In this document: in pieces, positions 60,394-64,000 of the stretch
How the letters are laid out: every line of letters starts with the position of its first letter
How positions within the stretch are numbered: the stretch's first letter is position 1
DNA from: Cloeon dipterum
Taxonomy: Eukaryota > Arthropoda > Insecta > Ephemeroptera > Baetidae
Length of the DNA: 64,000 nt
Direction: 5' to 3'
Assembly: GCF_949628265.1 (NCBI RefSeq)
Contig: NC_088789.1
Span: forward strand, 2,542,001 to 2,606,000
Position numbers and translations under genes: made by a program
The notes under the pieces: model-generated
What the model was told of the DNA's origin: nothing
The model's input: only the letters and a program-made list of their open reading frames with translations
Database searches by the model: none

Positions 60394-63300
60394 GGTCTTT
60401 AATTGTCTAAAGCATTAAACTGAATTTTTAAGTTGTTCAACGTGGGAATTATTCTATAACTAGAACTTTGCAAGAGCCAGAAAGTTGCACAATATAGTTC
60501 TTTATTTGAGTCTATTTCCACGAAGGACGAAAAATGGCAGTCTGTTTTTGCGTAACACTTGAGAGAGTGTTAGAATTCCAATTTAGCTAAAAGCACTTCA
60601 TTTGCAGTTCTTAGGTACGAGAACTTTGCACTCATGCAGCAACACAACGAACGCTTCTCGAGTCTATTTGAAATCTCCTCCAAGTGTCGCTCTTGTATTA
60701 TAACAACGCGTGAGCTTTTCTAATTATGAAAAAGTGCGAATTAAGTTCTGAGAAAGGATAAGCACGCTGCCGGTGAATGCAGGCACGTAGTGGATAATAA
60801 TGCAACAGTACACTTGGATCGAAAGAATGCACGAGTCGTCGGCGGCGGAAAAAGCACAATTATTTCGCTTGGCTAATGGTGCGCGCGCGTCTGCAGAGAG
60901 CAGAGGAGAGCAGAGCTTGTACGCTGCTGACGCTGCTTTTCAGCCTCAAATGTACGCTCGCACGCATGGGGGTGCATGGGGTATAATAACAACGTAACAA
61001 TGTCGTGCAATATTATAATGAGCCACGGAGTACACCCCAAAATAAACATCGTTAACAAGCAGCACCCACTGGAGGCTCTGCAATTTGATTCTTCATAAAA
61101 GAGAAACTCGGCTGTGCGGTTGCCGCATTTATTTGTTTTAAACGCGTTGAGTTTGTGCAAATTCCTGCACATTTAATTCAATTAATCGAGTGTAGTTTAC
61201 TTTTAGAGCTAATTAGTTGCCTAACGATCTTTCGTAAACATCGCAATGGTGAAAGTTTCGCCAGAAAATTCTCAAATTGACTTAAATTTTAATTGGCTTC
61301 AGTAACGATGTTCGCTGTCGGCAAGCTTTGAAGAGCACAGGCAGTTGGACAACGACAGACTGACGAGGATGACGATAATAATGCGTGTTCCGCCGATGAT
61401 AAAAGGCAAAGTTCAAAGCGAAATTTCTGGGCGCAAGGAGAGAGCTGGCTGGGTACTCTAATTTAAGCTGCAGGCGAAATATTGAAAAATCTCCAGGAAT
61501 ATGTTGAAATACGTACAACGGAAAGGCATAATAATAGAGATTTGTCAATTCGACTATTATTCTTCTTTATTTTTGAAGTAGCTTTCAAATAAAACTTGTG
61601 AATTTTTAAGGACGAATTGTGTCGCAAGAAAAGTAATAGACGGCGCACACTTTAAATTTTTTTACAGTGCTGATGGAAAGATTTGTAAGCAATGGATTCA
61701 GACACTCGTTCTCAACGGCCGTTGATTCATAATTTTCTGCAGTTGAAGGGCCGGATCATCTGCTTTCCAGTGCGAGATATTTTTTCCGGTTTAACTTGTT
61801 CATCCTGACTCTAAATCCACACAGAGTATAATAATTGAATCAAATAAAAAATACTGTTTTTTAATTTTATTTTAATCCTATACCTGTTCATTTTCAAAGT
61901 AAAAACGATGCGACAGATCGATCAAGTAATGATTTTAAATGCGATCGAGCTCAGAGCATGGCCGATTTCGGTGTCGTTTCGTTTAATGAGCGAGCACTCA
62001 CACGCGAATCCCGGCTGGCCTCGCCAATTAGCGTCCAAAGCGGCGCCGTTAGTGGTCACACGGTGGCGACAAACACTTTTTTTGCACCGCCGATGCTCAC
62101 GACGGGGTCATCAAGGGCAGCTGATGCCTCTGCCCGGTCCGCTCGCCGCAGCAGAAGGCGTCCGTTCGGTGTGCGCATAATATATAGAGCCGAACATTGC
62201 AGCCGCAAAGTGATTTCCCGTTCGTTCGTCTTGAAGCGAATGGCCGAGGGCAAGCTGCGAACGAGTAGAGTGTTTGATGCATTGTTCCGCTCGACCCTTT
62301 CGCAGTCAGCAGCGCAAACTTTATTAGATCTCCCTCGGCAGGGATCGGCGGCCGAGAGAGAGCCAAGCAGTATTTGTTTCTTGCTGACGACGACAGATGG
62401 ATGCATCAAGTGTGCGAGCCATGGTCCCGGAGGTCGTTGCTTGCGAAACTTGTTTTTGATGAGATTGCCTGCAGTTGGGCTGATGAATGAGAGCCACAAG
62501 CCTCAACACCCTTTGGCTTTCCGCCGCATTGTTGTTGGGATTTAGGGGAGCATGAAAATTGTGGTTTGCCTAGACTATCGATAAAAAGATGCATAGATAA
62601 AATGGAAACGAATTTTTCTGCTTGAGGCAGCTTTTCAAATAGGCTTGGAGTCTGAAGCAAAGTCTTTTTTACTTCCCTATACATAAAAATCAAAATATTT
62701 TCCTCTTAAAAATAGGCCAAAAATGTTTTGAGTCTACATAAAATCAAATTTGTAGAGAGAATAAATGTTTGTCCTTTTTCATCTCTATATAGGAAAGAAT
62801 ATATACGAATTTGATTTATTGCTAATCCGAGTGGCACAAGCTGTCGACGCCCACTTTCTTTGGAGAAAACAAATCCATTTTGATGGAGTGCTTTTGTGTG
62901 TGTAAGGAGGAAACATGATGAAATCAGGCGACACAGCAATACACCAAACCAATTCGGCCATTCTCTTCCGATCTCGAGAGCGAATCGATTATGCTCGAAT
63001 TTGCACTCGGAACAATTTGTGTTTGCACAGACGAGCAATTTTTACAGGGTGCTAAATATTGACTGACCCGAGTCTGAGTCTCTGGCGGCTGCCAGTTGAG
63101 ATGGACGCAAAGGAGCGGCTGTTTTATAACACCAACCGGCACGGAACTAATTCGGCCTTTGCCGTCGACGTCCGCGCGTGTGTGTCGTCTGGCTGACCAT
63201 CAGATTAAGCCAGCCGACCAGCCCATACGCCTCTCTCTCTACACTGATTTCTATTTCGGACGCCAATGCATCGAATTAATCACTGCTGCAAGACAAAAAT

Positions 63301-64000
63301 TGTGAATTATGGCGAACGAGGGGCAGTGCGGAAATTCAGCCGCAGTAGTGCGATCCTTATATCGGTGCTTATTTGGTGATTAATAGGTGGAAATTTTGGC
63401 CCTGGGTTTTATTAAAAAGGCCTACCGATCACAGGCGATTATAAAAATGTCAACCTGCAGTATAAAACCAATTCGGGAACTTTAATACTCTAGAGATTTG
63501 TAGTAAAAGTCACCTCCCAATTATTTAAATTTTAAAAAGATAAATTTTGATAATAAATTTAATAAAAAAAATTTAAATTCCCCCTGGCCATAGATTTGGT
63601 CAAATATTAATTTCCTGTCATAATAAAATCAGTCAACCCCCTCTTGCCAAAAAGAAACCTCTGCACTGCCCTTATTGTCAAAGGGCAGAGTGATTGTAGA
63701 GATGCAGCGCGATAAAAATTCGACTGTGATATATGCATTTGCACTCGTGAGGCCGCTTTCTTTTTCGACCGCTCTTTTCGGCGGCCGGTGCGCGGCACGT
63801 CATGCAATCCAACTGTTATCATTATGCATGAACCCCTCAGCAGCCGCCTGCCGCTCCGTTCTCCGCAAAGGCAAGCTGCCGTGTCATTGTGCGGCGCCGT
63901 CAATACGCGCCAGCGTGTATTTATAATGCAGAAAACGTTCATTGCTGTGTGTGTGTGCTTACATTGGCTGGCTGACTGACTGACTGAGAGCTATTAGGGC

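Larger units (their letters stand above)
50009..64000 (-). other. Probable long 5' intron/upstream regulatory region of the roughest/kirre-type gene
   Basis: Fourteen kilobases without a coding exon I can support. The acceptor directly before the start codon at 50008 shows that the leader exon lies upstream, possibly beyond the window. Composition alternates AT-rich stretches with CG-rich patches containing many CpG and (CG)n or (CA)n runs, for example around 51480-51900, 53740, 54180-54240 and 58010. GA/CT tracts and one large palindrome are listed separately. Open frames such as 51568-52044 and 61958-62545 have no splice context or recognisable content. Confidence 0.5.

Noticed and set aside
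61958-62545. 195-codon plus-strand frame (and 147 codons on the minus strand at 62056-62499)
   Set aside because: GC-rich patch with frames open on both strands, no splice context and no recognisable motif.

Overview
This is a window of a eukaryotic, almost certainly insect, nuclear genome. All coding regions are split by short AT-rich GT-AG introns (and at least two GC-AG introns), and the recognisable proteins are animal, mostly arthropod-type. I cannot fix the insect order from the sequence. Coding models below were assembled by hand from splice sites, reading phase and family knowledge; every complete multi-exon model sums to a multiple of three.

Layout: (1) 88-1374, minus, the 5' part of a gene for an unrecognised secreted protein that runs off the left edge. 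(2) 2741-6586, minus, NRDE2, head-to-head with (3) FAM114A/NOXP20 (6951-9081, plus). (4) 9254-12049, minus, nucleoporin Nup58, tail-to-tail with FAM114A and head-to-head with (5) a myotubularin-related phosphatase of the MTMR6/7/8 group (12810-26440, plus) with two alternative first coding exons. Its fourth intron (18998-23948) is a GC-AG intron that encloses (6) a complete antisense gene for a 1520-residue charged, repeat-containing protein with a C-terminal membrane region (19036-23820). (7) 26957-28078, minus, an ABHD10-like mitochondrial serine hydrolase. (8) 30431-35336, plus, a neprilysin-like (M13) membrane protein that has lost the zinc-binding HExxH. (9) 37438-38118, minus, an unrecognised 226-residue protein with an uninterrupted coding region and a 5'UTR intron. 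(10) 39143-40739, plus, a retinol-dehydrogenase-like SDR. (11) 42964-50008, minus, an irre-cell-recognition-module immunoglobulin protein (roughest/kirre, NEPH family).

The right 14 kb (50009-64000) has no convincing coding exon and is probably the long 5' intron or upstream regulatory region of the roughest/kirre-type gene; it carries long GA/CT tracts and a large imperfect palindrome (60021-60393). Repeats elsewhere include two inverted copies of a hAT-like non-autonomous element in the MTMR intron, a LINE 3' end, a dispersed GC-rich repeat, and a partial duplicate of the ABHD10 5' end.

The genes are mostly unrelated housekeeping and cell-surface functions (RNA surveillance, nuclear pore, phosphoinositide turnover, mitochondrial deacylation, cell adhesion). 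What links them is architecture: close divergent promoters, convergent 3' ends and an intron-nested gene.
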